From: Dallia pectoralis
Lineage: Eukaryota; Chordata; Actinopteri; Esociformes; Umbridae
DNA length: 64,000 bases
Direction: 5' to 3'
Assembly: GCA_029465975.1 (NCBI GenBank)
Contig: CM055759.1
Coordinates: 11,634,744-11,698,743 of the forward strand
Below, one piece after another: positions 49,187 through 62,482 of this stretch (the stretch's first letter is position 1; each line of letters starts with the position of its first letter). The position numbers and the translations under genes are program-made. The notes below the pieces were generated by a model. That model was not told the DNA's origin. It made no database searches and was given only the letters and a program-made list of their open reading frames with translations.

Positions 49187-49188
<2 letters not shown>
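40405..49188. repeat. 17-bp AT-rich satellite array, about 516 copies (8.8 kb)
   Basis: Unit CATGACTATATGTTATA, about 24% GC. Common variants change one or two bases: CGTGAC, CATTAC, CTGTATG, TATAAG, TACGTT. A few odd words mark position, for example AAGTGATATATGTCAAACAT (near 43686, 44328, 44502, 47032, 47692, 48486 and 48645) and TACGTCATAATGAC (42001 and 45381). These show internal duplications of about 3.4 kb. 40886-40997 contains inverted units. No open frame of note, since 17 is not a multiple of three. Confidence 0.97.
40886..40997. repeat. Inverted units forming a hairpin inside the 17-bp array
   Basis: TATATAGTAATGTATAACAT at about 40897-40916 is mirrored by ATGTTATACATTACTATATA at about 40931-40950. 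A second palindrome follows around 40939-40969. Everywhere else the array keeps one orientation. Confidence 0.8.
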
Positions 49189-49226
<38 letters not shown>

Positions 49227-49283
49227 GTGCATGCATGCAAGCATGTGAGTTTGTCCGTCTGCGTGTGTGTGTGTGTGTGTATA
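49189..49283. repeat. TG microsatellite at the right end of the 17-bp array
   Basis: TG runs at 49189-49222 and about 49263-49280, with GCATGCATGCAAGCATG between them. Confidence 0.93.
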
Positions 49284-52200
49284 TTTATATTGGTGGATGT
49301 GTCTAACTACTCTTGGGCTACACTGGGGCTGGATGACACGATGGAAGTAAATACAAGAAGTAGTCTATCAGTGGATTTAAGAGGAGTAGCTCCAGCAGTC
49401 TGACCTCACGGAGTCGCCTGCTCTTTGAGCTCACAGCACTGGAACATGTGCTGCTCGTATTGTGTTAAAAGGCACTTGATGTAGAATGCTCAATAGATCT
49501 CACTGAGAGGTTTTTGGCACAAGTCCAAGGTTAACGTAGGGTTTTTTAAATTCAAGATAATGTTTATTGTAGTTTGTGGATACTACTTTATTACAGATTT
49601 GACGCATTATATGTTGTCCGCTAGGGGTTTTGATTTGGCCCAGGGGTCGAAATTTTCATATTAGTACTTCAACATAAACGTACATACTGAGAGTGATTAG
49701 GCTACTTCAGAGAGTGCCGATATCAGACTTATAGACCTTATTTAAGCCAATCAGAGTGCAACTATCTTAGAAGCAGCTTAATAAATGGACATAATCCCTG
49801 AACATGACATAATATAGGACATTGAGTCCATACACGTAGTATCGTGAATCGTATGGTGTATTCGTCTCCATGCATCCAATCATATTCGAACGTCTTTGAT
49901 GTACTCAGTATGTCTGAGAGGGGCTGAGTTGATGAATTCACGGTTAGTATATTTGTCATAACACTTCGGCTACATCTGGTGAACTGTGAAGTATTAGTGA
50001 ATCCTCTTTTCTCCGATATCTTAATCTTTCTTGGCGTTTGTGGCCAGACAGACGTAAGCGCTTAGTGAAGGGTATTTCAGTTATTTTCTGTTGAATTCAC
50101 GCATAAGTGGAGATAGCTTGGGAAAATGTTCGCCTGTGTCGTTGTGCCGTGTTGATGAACCCCCCTGGGACCAATTCCTGTGGTGATTGATTCCCATGAA
50201 GTCTGTAGAGCTAAACAGTGCTGAAGGAGGGGATACTGAAGCTGTGGCTGCATTTTAAGAGAGATCCCAGACTTTCTGCACTGCACTTGGACACTTGTAG
50301 TAGCGTCCTTCTTGCTGCCTCGCGTCACGTCCATCACAGATCCTTACTAATCCACGTTAACAACAGGTCGAAAATTCAATTTGAAAGTTTTGACTGTGCA
50401 AGTAATTGAATGTTTTCAAATGTCAAAAATGCTTAGAATTTTGTCAGCGGTTATCTTTCAAAGCTACATGTGTTCCCGCTGTGTCTCAACTTCCCCGCAC
50501 ACTGTTTTTGAGTTAGTAGAGATAGTGACAAAAATGTCCTCTCTACTGATATACACCTAAACAGTTATTTTTTCCATGCTGTGCATGTTTATTTAAAACA
50601 TTTGACCTGTATGAACTCTCCCCAGCAGTTTACATTTGTAATCTGCCATAAGTTAAAGCAGAGGTGTGTATGTATCAGCTGTCACACACTGCCTTTTAGG
50701 AGCCAACTAGACTAAACCACCATTGGTCATAAAAAAAGGTAAAAGTTAACAAAAAAGCTTGGTTTGTTTAATATCTTTCCAAATGAATAAGCTTAATAAT
50801 CCTTTGTTGAAAGACCTCAAATAAGTCTGCGATTTAGGAGAAGGCCAAATGGAACGCTGGCGCTATTGTGGACTGAACACAAAGACAGTTTATACATTTG
50901 TTTATTTGCTCAAAGTTCACTGCTAAAAACTGATTTACAGAATGGAAACAGTTTGTTTATCTGGGTTTATCAACACACAGTATGACGCTCTAAATGATGA
51001 AAAAACTTATTTGATAGAAAACCCACATTTATTTCCGAAAAAAAATTATTTGATTTTCCATCATTGTTCAATGTTGTGGCATTCACTTAAAAGCCTTATT
51101 TCAGCCGAGTCTCTTTCTTTAATGCTAGATATTATTGAAACATTTAAGGCATATGTGGTCAACTTGTCCAGTCATCACTTACTTTAACTGTCTGTGTTGT
51201 TGTCCTGTTGTAGGAAGAAATCAAGCGACCTCCACAGGGTATGTTATGGTGTTGCAAAATAACACCATATAGCCTCCCTTCTTCATGATCCCTTTTACTC
51301 TGTATAAATCTGTGAAGGCAGTAGTACTCAGTGTCAAAGAAAAGCTTCAATTTCCTGGCAAGATCCCTGGAGATATAGCTTTATTTCTCAGAACACGAAT
51401 AGACTGACAGGTTTTTGTTTCCGGACATATTGAGAGTCTGAAATGTACTTTACATTTGCTAATGATCCAGATACTGAACTAGTCTAATTAGGAATGCTTT
51501 CATAATTGCCAAAGGGTTTTTTAATGACCGATTAGCATGTTTTAAATAATTACCTTGGATTAGCAAACACCGTTTTATTGGAACACAGGAGTGATGGTTT
51601 CAGATAATGGGATAAAGATAAAAAATCTGTTTTATCCTTTTTACAACAATAACAATGTCTTTACTGTATTTCTGATGTTATTTTAACGAACGTAAAGGTC
51701 TAATTGACCCCAAAGTTTTGAATGGTAGTGTACCTTGGACCCAACTTTCATGCGGCATATTTTAAAATGCTAGTTAGTGTTATGTTGGCACTTAACTTGA
51801 ATCCAGTCTGGAGACTGAGACGGCCAAAGCAAAACATTCTGTTGCCCATGTATTTCTACAGTTTCTGTGTTCCATTCACAGCCAGATCTCCTGTTAGAGG
51901 CATTTAGGTTTTGAGTTACAATATTCTAGGGTGTAATGGAGGACGTCATTATGCCCTTGTTCTGAAGAAGAGCTGAAAAAGCTAAAATTCAGGCACTGCT
52001 ATTTGCAGGTTGGTCTCTGTGAGGGCATTTTTTTACAACCCTTCCACAAAAGCCTGCTGATATGGATGTGGCATCTATTAGCTGATTTTGAGATATGATA
52101 ACCCCAGAATAACACTTGACAATGTCCTTCTGAAACTGTGATTTGTTACCACGGATGAAACCTTTTTTCATTGTGCTTACTGTGCTTAGTGGTATTTTAT

Positions 52201-53569
52201 ATTCAACTGACAGAAAAATTGCATGGGAGATAAAAGAATGTACATAACGAACTCAAATAAAAAAGAGTAGCAATGCAGCATTTCTGAAGTAGCTCACATG
52301 CCTGTAAAGGTTAGAGACCTCTGTTCCACATCTATGATCATTTATAACCTCCCCCAAAATGGTGACAAAATGTTATTTTTCCTTGATAGTTCTTCAACCG
52401 CCTCCAGTCAGTGTGTTTACTAGTTGGGAGAGGTTGGGTTTTCAGATCTGGAGTCTGCAGTCTTTTACAACGTTGTCTTGTCTGTCACTTGACAGTCGAC
52501 TGCTCTAGCTGCAACCCCTGCTTAGCAAACACTCCTGTTCTATTTTCCATTTGAACAAACTGAGGGGTCACCAGAGTGGGCTGCCTATGTTAGCCAAAAC
52601 CAGATGGGCTTTTCCTATAAACAAGTGTACAGGCGGTATTTATACAGTCCATGGCACCTGACGCCATAACACTCACGACACTCTGTTTAGTGGCCAGCGT
52701 TGCCATAAGTCACTTTGGAGAATTAAGTAAATATTTTCAATATGGCCCATGCCATTGTTTAGTATAGAATGGCAAAAGTTCTAAATCTTGCCAAATCCTC
52801 TGTTAAAAAAATAATTTTATAACAACTTGTCCATGCGGCAAAGCACAGAGTACATAGAACCGGTACCATTTCATTAGTCCACAGAGTCTACACTATTTAC
52901 TTTCAAACAAATCCTGAAACACCACCTTTTTAACGTACTCTCTCATTCTCTCCAGCACTTGAAAGGGCTGAGGTTGTAGTCATCTATTACACAAACCACA
53001 GACAATGACAAGGTTGGCTGCTAACAAAGGTTTTTGAAGTTTATGATCAAGGTTTGGGATTTAAGCTGGCCTTCTGCTCGTCAAGGGAAACGGTGTAAAG
53101 GTAAAACCAAAGAAATACATTGCAATTTATTGAAATAAGAAGTGTAATGTTTACCACAGAGTAGATCGCGACTGAATGATACAGGTTCTAACTGCAGTCT
53201 CATACTACCGATCGTGCTTTTTGATTCGGACTTCTCTCTCCTCGTCTACTTCATTAGCTATAAGGAATGCCCATGTTAGACACGTGAGACAGGAGGGAAA
53301 TACTCTGAGAACAAACCCCATGTGATTTAGGATGATTAATAGATACTGTAACTTTCCCTAACGCCCCAACTGGGGCCTGCTAATTTTACAAACAGAAAGT
53401 CACAAACATGTCATTGTTTCAAACTGACCCAGATACACACTAGTGTTCGAACCAATCTGAATTTATTGACCGCTGGTCAACTGAACTTCAACTAAACGTT
53501 GAATATTTTTAACATGGCTTCTCTCTAGGTTTATGTTTTTTAGCGAATCTTTTCCTATTTTTGGTGTTT
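49284..53569. other. Non-coding sequence
   Basis: No exon or intact transposon recognised. About 52900-52960 (TTTCAAACAAATCCTGAAAC, CACCTTTTTAACG) may belong with the LINE-like tail that follows. Confidence 0.45.
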
Positions 53570-53650
53570 TCTACTTAGGATATTTCGGACTTGGTATCTG
53601 TAGAAGCACTTTGTGATGAATGCTGATTTTAAGAAGGATTTAAAATGAAT
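53570..53650 (+). repeat. Possible LINE/SINE 3' tail fragment
   Basis: GAAGCACTTTGTGATGAATG followed by CTGATTTTAAGAAGGATTT and AT-rich sequence. Similar to 18225-18297. Confidence 0.35.
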
Positions 53651-53695
53651 TTAAATGTGTGAAATACTCACGGACGTGCATACATAAGTAAACCC

Positions 53696-53829
53696 ATACA
53701 GAGCACCCTGTCCTGCTTCCGGGGCGGAGCCACCCTCTGCTCTGTCGCCTTGTCTTGCGTTTAAGGCAGAGCCACCTTCTGCTCCATTGCCTTGTCCTGG
53801 GTTGGAGGCGGAGCCACACTCTGCTTCAG
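53696..53829. repeat. Short degenerate 45-bp tandem repeat, about 3 copies
   Basis: Repeated words GGCGGAGCCAC, TCTGCTC, GCCTTGTC. It lies just left of the sushi-like LTR at 53850 and may be the 3' end of that element. Confidence 0.7.
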
Positions 53830-53849
53830 CGTCACGTTCCAAAATACAC

Positions 53850-54130
53850 TGTGAGGACCTAGGAGAGCTAGGAGGTCACCCCTCCCTTTTATTCATTATT
53901 TTGTGTTTAGCACCACACAACCCAGTGGAAGTTAATGCTCTTTGGTTTGTCTAGATATTATTCGTTTCAGCTGCTACTCATTATGTTGCATTAGTTAGGT
54001 ATTTAAGTTCCCTCTGTTCACTGGGTTGTGTGGATCATTATTTGTTATTTGCTCTAAGCTGTGTTATTTGAGTGCCCACAATTTCCTTATTTGTTAATTC
54101 TTCTGAACTCCATTCACCAGCAGCGTGACA
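53850..54130 (+). mobile_element. Sushi-like LTR (281 bp), solo or 3' remnant
   Basis: Starts TGTGAGGACCTAGG and ends CAGCGTGACA. It contains TATTTAAGTTCCCT at about 54000, the same box and following bases as the sushi-type LTR at 6506-6948, with GTTGTGTGGATC about 28 bases downstream. No internal region lies on its right. No target-site duplication is visible around the LTR alone (ATACAC versus TTTTC). Confidence 0.6.
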
Positions 54131-57100
54131 TTTTCTTTCAGCTTACAATAGGTGCACACAACATTTTTTTGCTGCAGCCATCAGCAACTATGTTAGAATA
54201 TGATAAGAAACAATATACTTTTTAAATTCGGCAGAGAATCCCTGTATTATGTCCTCAGTATATTTCCAATCAGTGGTGGAAGTCCTGGCATAACCCCAAC
54301 AGAAATAAGACAGGCCATGAAAAACATGCAGCCATAAATCAGTCCAGCTCTTAGTCCAGCCCTCAGCTCAGCTGGTGGTCCAATGGTGGGAAGGAAGAAA
54401 AAAATGTAACAGGGAGAGTTCGAGAGAATTAAGACAGAGACAAAAGAAAAAACAACATTCCAAGAGAAACAACTCATAATTTGTTTATGATTTGGAGAAG
54501 ATATTAGATGTAAACCTCTTTTAGATATACCTGGAGCCTGAATTTAACTGAGTTCATTATAGTATAACTCACACTGTAAAAACCTTAACTAATAGAGATG
54601 AATGTAAACCATACACCTCATATATGCGGCCATTGTCTGGGACTTTCAACATATGGCATGAGGTGTTACAATTTGAATGTTTTTAATCACATGTATAGTT
54701 CTCTCAGATTATCTAAAATTTTTCTTATGATGTGAATTTATGAAAAAAAAAAATATATATTAAAATGACAAAAGTGTCAGACTTTATCTAATTTAATGAG
54801 TGGCTCCACAGCCTGTTCTTGGAATGTTGTTAATCTATAATTCACAAACTGAAATCATCACTAGGTCGTTTTTTATGTTGACTTTGTTACCAAAAAGGCC
54901 TTTATGTACCTGTCAAATATAGTCTGCAAAAATTCATCACAGTATACATGATATCTATATTCTTGTTTATTGTAGGATAAACACATACAAATGAACAGTG
55001 TTACTAATGCCTTAAGGCATAATATATATTTCAATAACCAATAAATTTACCCCCTGAAAAGTGAACCGTAACCAAAATTATAAAGATCCCCCAAAGGTCC
55101 TCTCGGCATCTAAAATTGAAGGAAAACACATTAACCTTTAAATGCCAGTCACATTTATCTCAGGTTCCAGGTCATCCTAAGAAGCAAGATACCATCACCC
55201 AATAAAAGTGTTTTTAAGATGCAGACATTTTTCCATCAGTTTATCTTAGTTGGGTGACTCTGGTCACTTAGTTACAGACTGTGCTACATACTTTCGACCA
55301 TACGGCCTGGACATGTACCCATAGAGGATGTTTTTAAAATGTCCCTTCAGGAACCAAGTTTCTTTTTTCACGTCTGTACCCCCTAGAATTTATGGACTGA
55401 GGAGATGTGTCTGTTTTTCTGTATCTTTCTGTATTTCTTATTCTATGTCGATGGCTAATACAAAGGGCCACATCATTTCATTCATGTCCGTCCTGGCCTT
55501 GGTTCGTCTGTGATATTACGTGACCAGGGAGTGCTCTGTTGGTCAATGGTGATGGGTGGGCTTCCAACCTTCTGCCCATCAGTTAAGATCTCATTAAAGG
55601 AGGAGTGCAGCCAGGCATGTTTTCTGTTCTGCTGTTTTATAGAGGGTAATTTACGGTAAGTGTTGTCTTGTTTCTGAGGTAAATGCTGGTCTTGTTATTG
55701 TTCCACCCTAGATGGTGTTTATACACCGTATACATGCCCCCATTCTGTTTGGCCAACCTACACTACACATATCTTCGGGATGAGATACAGTATCTTCCTT
55801 ACAACACAGATAAGTCCCTGTTTCCGACGGACTCGTTCCCAATGCACAGTGTTCTACGGTCACGTCCCGGCAAAACACTGTGGCGTCATTTCATGGCTCG
55901 CTAACTCTGACATAATGAAGAAAATGTTCAGCTACATACGCGTCAAGAAAATGTGTAATATTAAGAATGTTACTATTAGTTGTTAAAGTTCTTAAAAGGG
56001 TAAAGGTTTGTCAGAGTTTATTTGAACCACGCGTTGGCGGTATTGTTAAAACGTTTGGATGGGTTTCTACGGAACCGTTATTAAAACACGTGTAGTGTTA
56101 TTGGCAGAGAATCTGGACGAAGCATTACATCTGTCTCATTCCTTTCATATACGTGTTCATTATGAACCAACCCTATTGTTTTGAACCAATCGTTTCATTA
56201 TTCTCCAGATCTTTACACTATTCTCCCTCCAAACTTGGCCTTCACTTCCCACAGGGCAGGCCTTCCGTCATGGCCGTAGCATTTTGATACCACTGGTATT
56301 TTTTACGAGGCCTAACATAAGAGGGAATGATTGTCCTCAAAGCATTTGAGTGGTCCTCCAAACATAGCTTATTAAAGAAAACACAGATGTATGTTTGTGG
56401 TGCCCTGTGAGGCCTCTCAGTGAAGCGTGATGTACGGGGACCAGAGAGCAGCAGCAGCGGAGACTTGGCATGACCATGAAGAAGGGTGAGGGGCCTCGTT
56501 TCTCACAGCGACACGTTCTGGGGCTCTCCAAGCTACTGACTATAGAGACTGTAGTGCGTTTAATGTTTGCACAGAGGTTGTAAATTCTGTAAATTCAGAA
56601 GTTGACTGCTGTGACGGTAGAGGGTGTATTGGCGGAGAAGCAGGTGTCCGTCGGCGTAAACAAACAGACGCGTGTGGTGTGCTGGTCACTCCGCTGTCTC
56701 CAGTCTCAGAAGGCTCAGGTGTGTTTTAAACCAAAGACGACGTGTGTTATAATGTCGAAACACTAACATAATGAGCAGACCGATGCTGCCACCGCAGCAT
56801 ACTGTCTCCCGAATGTTTAACAACGCGCTTGATCGATGACACGTTACGCCTCAGATGTAAGCATTACATCTGTAATGTGAGGCTTGCTTGAGGCAAGGGG
56901 GTTTCACCTGCAGTCGATTCTCTATGTCACAGAGAGCGTTGCTGAGATGAGGCAGATGTACGGGCGCGCACAAAGAAAGATATAAATTCACTATTTCAAT
57001 TATCCGAAAACTCTTTTGAAAATATGTCTGGACAGTCTGAATGAAATGGAAAGATTCGTTATAGCATTTTAAGCTTTTAGAAAAACAAGACCAGTCAAAG

Positions 57101-57933
57101 TTGACGCAGTTCTTGCTACAGCTAGGCCTGGCCTACGTCACATCATTCTACTTCCATAATATCATAATTTACCCATCGCCGCGGAAACAGTGGAATAAAT
57201 AAATCCTTGCATATCAGTATAATGTCATAAATTGTTAGAACGAACGCTTGCAGTTGACATCGGTTGACATCGGTCTGTTTCATCCAGGGTCAGTGTGAAG
57301 GGAAGCCGCTTCGCTAGCGAGAAACAGCAATAAGGAAAGCAATCAGTTAGACCGGCTTTAAGCAAATGAAAAACGATCAAAACAATCCAACATGTTTCTG
57401 ACAATATTTCACTTCAACCTGGACGTATATTTTATGTGGTTGAATTAATGTGGACATTTATGACGCAGACCAAGATAGTCTCTTACCAACTGTCCCTGAG
57501 TATGCAAAGCATTCCCTTGATATGCTGAAGGGAAGAAGGACATTTCTGCATTCCTTTAGTCTATCATTTCACACTTTAATGGTAGTCATTCATCTGGTCA
57601 CACTTCCAGGGGAGCCCTCCAAAAGTTCTGATGGTGGTGGATCCACTAGCATTACCACAGTTCTAATTAAAGACATGGTTTCTAAATTATTTCACGTCCA
57701 CTACAGCCAATGTTTGTAGTAGCTACTTAAAACTGTGATGCTAAAATATCTTGATGTGGTTAGTGTATCAGTGACATATTCTGAGATTGTACGTCTGAGA
57801 TTGTGACATCATTTGGATTTTAATTGACCTGTAGGTATTTTGTACCTGAACTGGACAGACACAGCAGTATGTGGCCCTGGATACGTCAGCATACAGTGAC
57901 AGCGTTTGTGCTCTCTCTTTCTCTCTCCAACAG
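54131..57933. other. Non-coding sequence, possibly intronic or upstream of the exon at 57934
   Basis: No further exons could be supported. Confidence 0.4.
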
Positions 57934-58176
57934 GGGAAATGATTTAGGGGTGAACCCCAGTAAAGGAGTTCAGGAGGGAACACAACATTGCATCGTGGGA
58001 CATGAATGCAGTCAAAAAAACTGAACGGTCCGCCGTCAGTAAAGAGAACAGGCACAGTCTTGGACATCTAAACACTAAAGTGGATGATGAGGATTCCCGT
58101 GACAAGAAAGACCAGAGCAAAGACCCGAGCAACCTCACTAACAGAAAACAGCCCTCAGTCAATAGCAGCAAGACTG
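57934..58176 (+). CDS. Possible first coding exon of an unidentified host gene
   Basis: A strong acceptor (CTCTCTCTTTCTCTCTCCAACAG, pyrimidine-rich) ends at 57933 and a consensus donor GTGAGT starts at 58177. Inside, an in-frame TGA at about 57951 precedes an ATG at 58002 in a fair context (GGGACATGA). From there 58 codons and one base stay open to the donor (phase 1). The peptide starts MNAVKKTERSAVSKENRH and is hydrophilic, rich in Lys, Asp, Ser and Asn, with a stretch DDEDSRDKKDQSKDPSN. It has no signal peptide or membrane segment, and looks like a disordered N-terminus. I do not recognise the protein. No partner exon is evident within the window, so this rests on the splice-site pair and frame only. 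Confidence 0.35.
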
Positions 58177-59404
58177 GTGAGTTTAAATATACACAACAAC
58201 ATGGTATTTTCCTATTTGCCGCTTGTTGCTGTTCAGTTGTACGTTTAATCAACCGGAATATTGTCCTACACAGTGTTTTGCAATTCCTATGGAAATCCAG
58301 TCAGGTGTGAGGGTATCTAGCGATTTGAACTTTTACTGTGCGCACAGAGAAAGACTGCTGGATTGTGGGTAATAATAACCACATAAACAGCCATTTTAAT
58401 AGTGAAAAACACTCAACACTTTCCCAATTTGGTTCTTCTGATTTTTTTTACGCCTCTGACATTCCGAGACAGTTCCAGTCTGAAGAAATATGGTCCTTTA
58501 TCTCCTGACATTTACTGACATTATGTGAAACAACTGTGTTTTAACAATACTCAATGAAGAGTACAGACTGAGAACCAGACTGCCAACGGGACATATTACT
58601 TATTATTTAGGGCTGCTTCCTCACTAAACACATTGATTAGAAACGTATCCTGACTCACTTATCCTGATACATTACAAATTGTTAAAGCCATTGTTCCTTT
58701 TTTGTCACAGACGATGGTATTGAAAAGTCCTGACTCTACTCCCCTCTGGGGAAAATATAAATCGATACACTAAAATAGCTGGAGAGATTGTCGCTAGTGG
58801 TTGGGCACTCTCACCTCATGTCAGCCATTTATCTTGTATTAACACAGAACTACTGCAGGTATTGCTTTGCCTATCATCACACCTCATGGAAGCATCCATT
58901 TAATCTAATTTAGACCTGTTTTCCCATTACTAAAACTATAAAGTGCTTTGTGGATATCTCATGACATTATAGTTAAAGCATGCTGGCCGGTATGTTGCTG
59001 TTCACAGGCTCCTGGGGTAGTGACGCCCAGGAAGGGAAATAGTGATTAAACACACCTGACTACAGTTAGTCTAAGTAGTGGCTATATTGAACCTGGTCTC
59101 TCCAGATTTATTGTGTAACCTGTTCAGTTTTATTGGCACAACACCAAGCTGATCTCTGGTAGCTCTGAGAGGGATACCCAGCGTGACCCAATTGGAACTG
59201 GATGCAAATGGGTCAGCATGACTAAAGGGGAACTAGTCTACTGTTTGTTTAAACTCCCATAGGTAAAGAGCTACATTGTATATTCTCAGACAGGTACCGG
59301 AGTTATGACAGAGGCTCTGTGAGCAGCTAGGATTTTTGTTTGCTTTGCTTTCCTGGACGGCTGCGAAATCTGTTATCTTGTTTGGAAGTCAAAGTCCTGT
59401 TCTT
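58177..59404. other. Non-coding sequence
   Basis: Would be intron if the preceding exon is real. No repeat recognised. Confidence 0.4.
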
Positions 59405-59419
59405 GTTCTTTGGAGACCG

Positions 59420-59545
59420 GGACCTGTTCCTGGAGACCTGCACCTGTTCCCTGGGGACTTTGGCATGTTCCCTGGGGACTTTGGCCTGTTCCCTGGGGAC
59501 TTTTTTGTCCTCTTTCCTGGGGACTTTGGCCTGTTACTTGTGGAC
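59420..59545. repeat. 21-bp short tandem repeat, about 5-6 degenerate copies
   Basis: Unit TTCCCTGGGGACTTTGGCCT G, with flanking related words (TTCCTGGAGACCTGCACCTG). It produces FPGDFGL-like runs in translation. Confidence 0.85.
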
Positions 59546-60440
59546 TCCGGCATTACAGTCAGGTTGTCAATACAAGTGGTTGAAATCAGAGTCAAGTTGT
59601 CAATATAAGTCATTAACTGTGTGACTGAAATCAGTGATGCAAGACGAATTGTCCATGTGCCAAAGCCAGATGTGGTAAGATCTTACATTGACTCAAGCAA
59701 GACAAATGACATGAATACTGATGCATTCATCAGCACCCTTGGATCTCACTACGGTGTATTGGCTGGTAGATCTGGTCAGATGGGTAAAGAAGACAGCCAA
59801 CACTGTTCTGTCATTCAGACTTGAGGCTAATAGATGTGCTTGTACATAGTTTTACTTTGTTTTTTGATGTTCATACCGTGCTGTGGCAAACTCTCTTCCC
59901 CCTTTCACTAATAAATATCCTGAGTCTGCTAGTTATTTTCCATTGTTGTTACATGTGGGCCAGTCCTACCTGTCTGTTTCAGTGCTTATGAATAACGGTT
60001 TCTGTACACAATTGTAGGCAATACCTTTGGAAACAGGATGATTCATTTTACTGTTATGTTTGATTTGCTTGGATATGATAGCATCTGTGTCTCACTAGGT
60101 AGAGCAGGGAGCTTGGAATGAAAAAGCAGTATGAAAAGTATGAAAAGCGATGTTGGATATCAGAGTTTGGTAAATTACAAAAAATGAAATGTGTATTCTG
60201 GGAAGAGGAAATGTGGATTAATATATAGAGCCATGACAACATGCAATCAGTTTCCAAATCAAGCAACTTAACTAAACAGTAATACTGTATTTAAGATACA
60301 GTAATGATAAAAGCAGGCACGGTGAAACTTACATCATCCACCTCTACACACACATACACAAAATGCTTTTTTCATGTTATAGTGAAGTATTGTTAAATGT
60401 ATTTACAATACATTCAGTAAAGGAAGAACGTATTTTGCAT
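59546..60440. other. Non-coding sequence
   Basis: A 67-codon frame at 59621-59824 has no recognisable domain or splice context. Confidence 0.45.
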
Positions 60441-61120
60441 GTTTGCCCACTGACTAAGAGAGGATCAGTCTATAATTTCAATGGTTTATTTGAACAGTGA
60501 GAGACGGAATAACAACACAACATCCATAATAACGCATTTCAAATACGTTTGATTTGCATTTTACTCAGTGAAATAAGTATTTGACCCCATTTCAAAACAT
60601 GACTTAGTACTTGGTGGCAAAACCTTTGTTGGCGAACACAGAAGTCAGATATTTCGTGTAGTTAGCCACCAGGTTTGCACACATCTCAAGAGGGATTTTG
60701 TTCCACTCCTCTTTGCAGATCCTCTCAAGCTTGACGAAACGTTGTTTTCTTGGTGACTATGGTACCAGCTGCCATGAGATCATTGACAAGATCTTCCCGT
60801 GTAGTTCTGGGCAGATTCCTCACCATTCTCATGGTCATTGAAACTCCATGAGGTGAGATCTTGCATGGAGCCCCAGACTGAGGGAGATTGACAGATATTT
60901 TGTGTTTCTTATGTTTGCAAATAATCGCACCAACTGTAGATACCTTCTAACCAAGTGTTGTGTACGTCTACAATCTAATCCCTGATATCCTTGGTCTTGT
61001 CCATGGTAGAGAGTTTGGAATGTGATTTATTGATTGCGTCTGTCAATTAGCCAGAAATCTTGCTAATTGACATGAGATCAAAAACGTATTTCTTTGAGTA
61101 AAACGCTAATCAATTTGTCT
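60441..61120 (-). mobile_element. Tc1/mariner-like transposon relic with internal deletion
   Basis: The left part holds the inverted-repeat words GCCCACTGACTAAGAGAGGA, TATTTGAACAGTGAGAGAC and AATAAGTATTTGACCCC. Minus-strand transposase sequence follows, recognisable from CTTGGTGGCAAAACC, TTCCACTCCTCTTTGCAGAT, CTTGGTGACTATGG, CTTGCATGGAGCCCC and AATAATCGCACCAACTGT. The middle of the transposase gene is missing (junction near 60735). The right part has the inverted counterpart: CCAGAAATCTTGCTAATTGA, GATCAAA and AAACGCTAATCAATTTG. It is a dead copy of a common fish family. Confidence 0.8.
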
Positions 61121-61615
61121 CTGAAATCACTTGAGCCGTTATCAGCGGATTAATGGGATTGACAGAATCAATCATACAATATAACAAATCATATCAAGAT
61201 TCCTGTCAATACATGAACAAAAGTGCTTTAGCTTATTTTATTCAGAAACAAATTACATACAGGCCTCGAATGAAAATCACGTGGATTTTTCTGCCAACAA
61301 ACATACCTGGTAAATCGGTAAGTATGTTCAGCAACTCCCTGCCAAGATCCTTCCTGCGCCAGATAAAACAGGATTGTTTGAACATTTTATTAAAGCCACC
61401 TGATGATTAATCTGCGTTAAAATATCTGTACGCTCTGCTTTTCGACTTCACAGCCCTAATCAAAGCAGCTTAAATGCCACTGGCATCACAAAGGTCTGAA
61501 CATGGAGGTATTTCAGGAATCCAGTGATTTAAACGTGTATTTTTAGAATGATGTATCCTCCTGCGAAACAAACGAACGGAGGAAACGCTGATAGACATAC
61601 AGCCCGTCCCATTTC
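61121..61615. other. Non-coding sequence
   Basis: An 85-codon frame at 61153 lacks any recognisable feature. Confidence 0.45.
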
Positions 61616-61964
61616 ACTACTCCTCTCCCTCACTCCTCTGCCCCACTCCTCTCCCTCACTCCTCTCCCACTCCTCTGCCTCACTCCTCTGCCTCACTCCT
61701 CTCCCTCACTCCTCTCCCACTCCTCTGCCTAACTCCTCTCCCACTCCTCTCCCGCTCCTCTCCCTCACTCCTCTCCCGCTCCTCTCCCTCACTCCTCTCC
61801 CACTCCTCTCCCGCTCCTCTCCCGCTCTTCTCCCTCACTCCTCTCTCACTCCTCTCCCTCACTCCTCTCCCGCTCCTCTCCCTCACTCCTCTCCCTCACT
61901 CCTCTCCCACTCTTCTCCCTCACTCCTCTCCCGCTCCTCTCCCTCACTCCTCTCCCGCTCCTCA
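61616..61964. repeat. Polypyrimidine minisatellite
   Basis: Words CCTCACTCCTCT, CCCACTCCTCT and CCCGCTCCTCT repeat at about 11-12 bp for 350 bp. Almost no purines occur on the plus strand apart from the A or G of CAC/CGC. Confidence 0.93.

Positions 61965-62482
<518 letters not shown>

Noticed and set aside
59621..59824. 67-codon frame MTEISDARRIVHVPKPD
   Set aside because: No domain, no splice context, no neighbouring exon; such a length is expected by chance.
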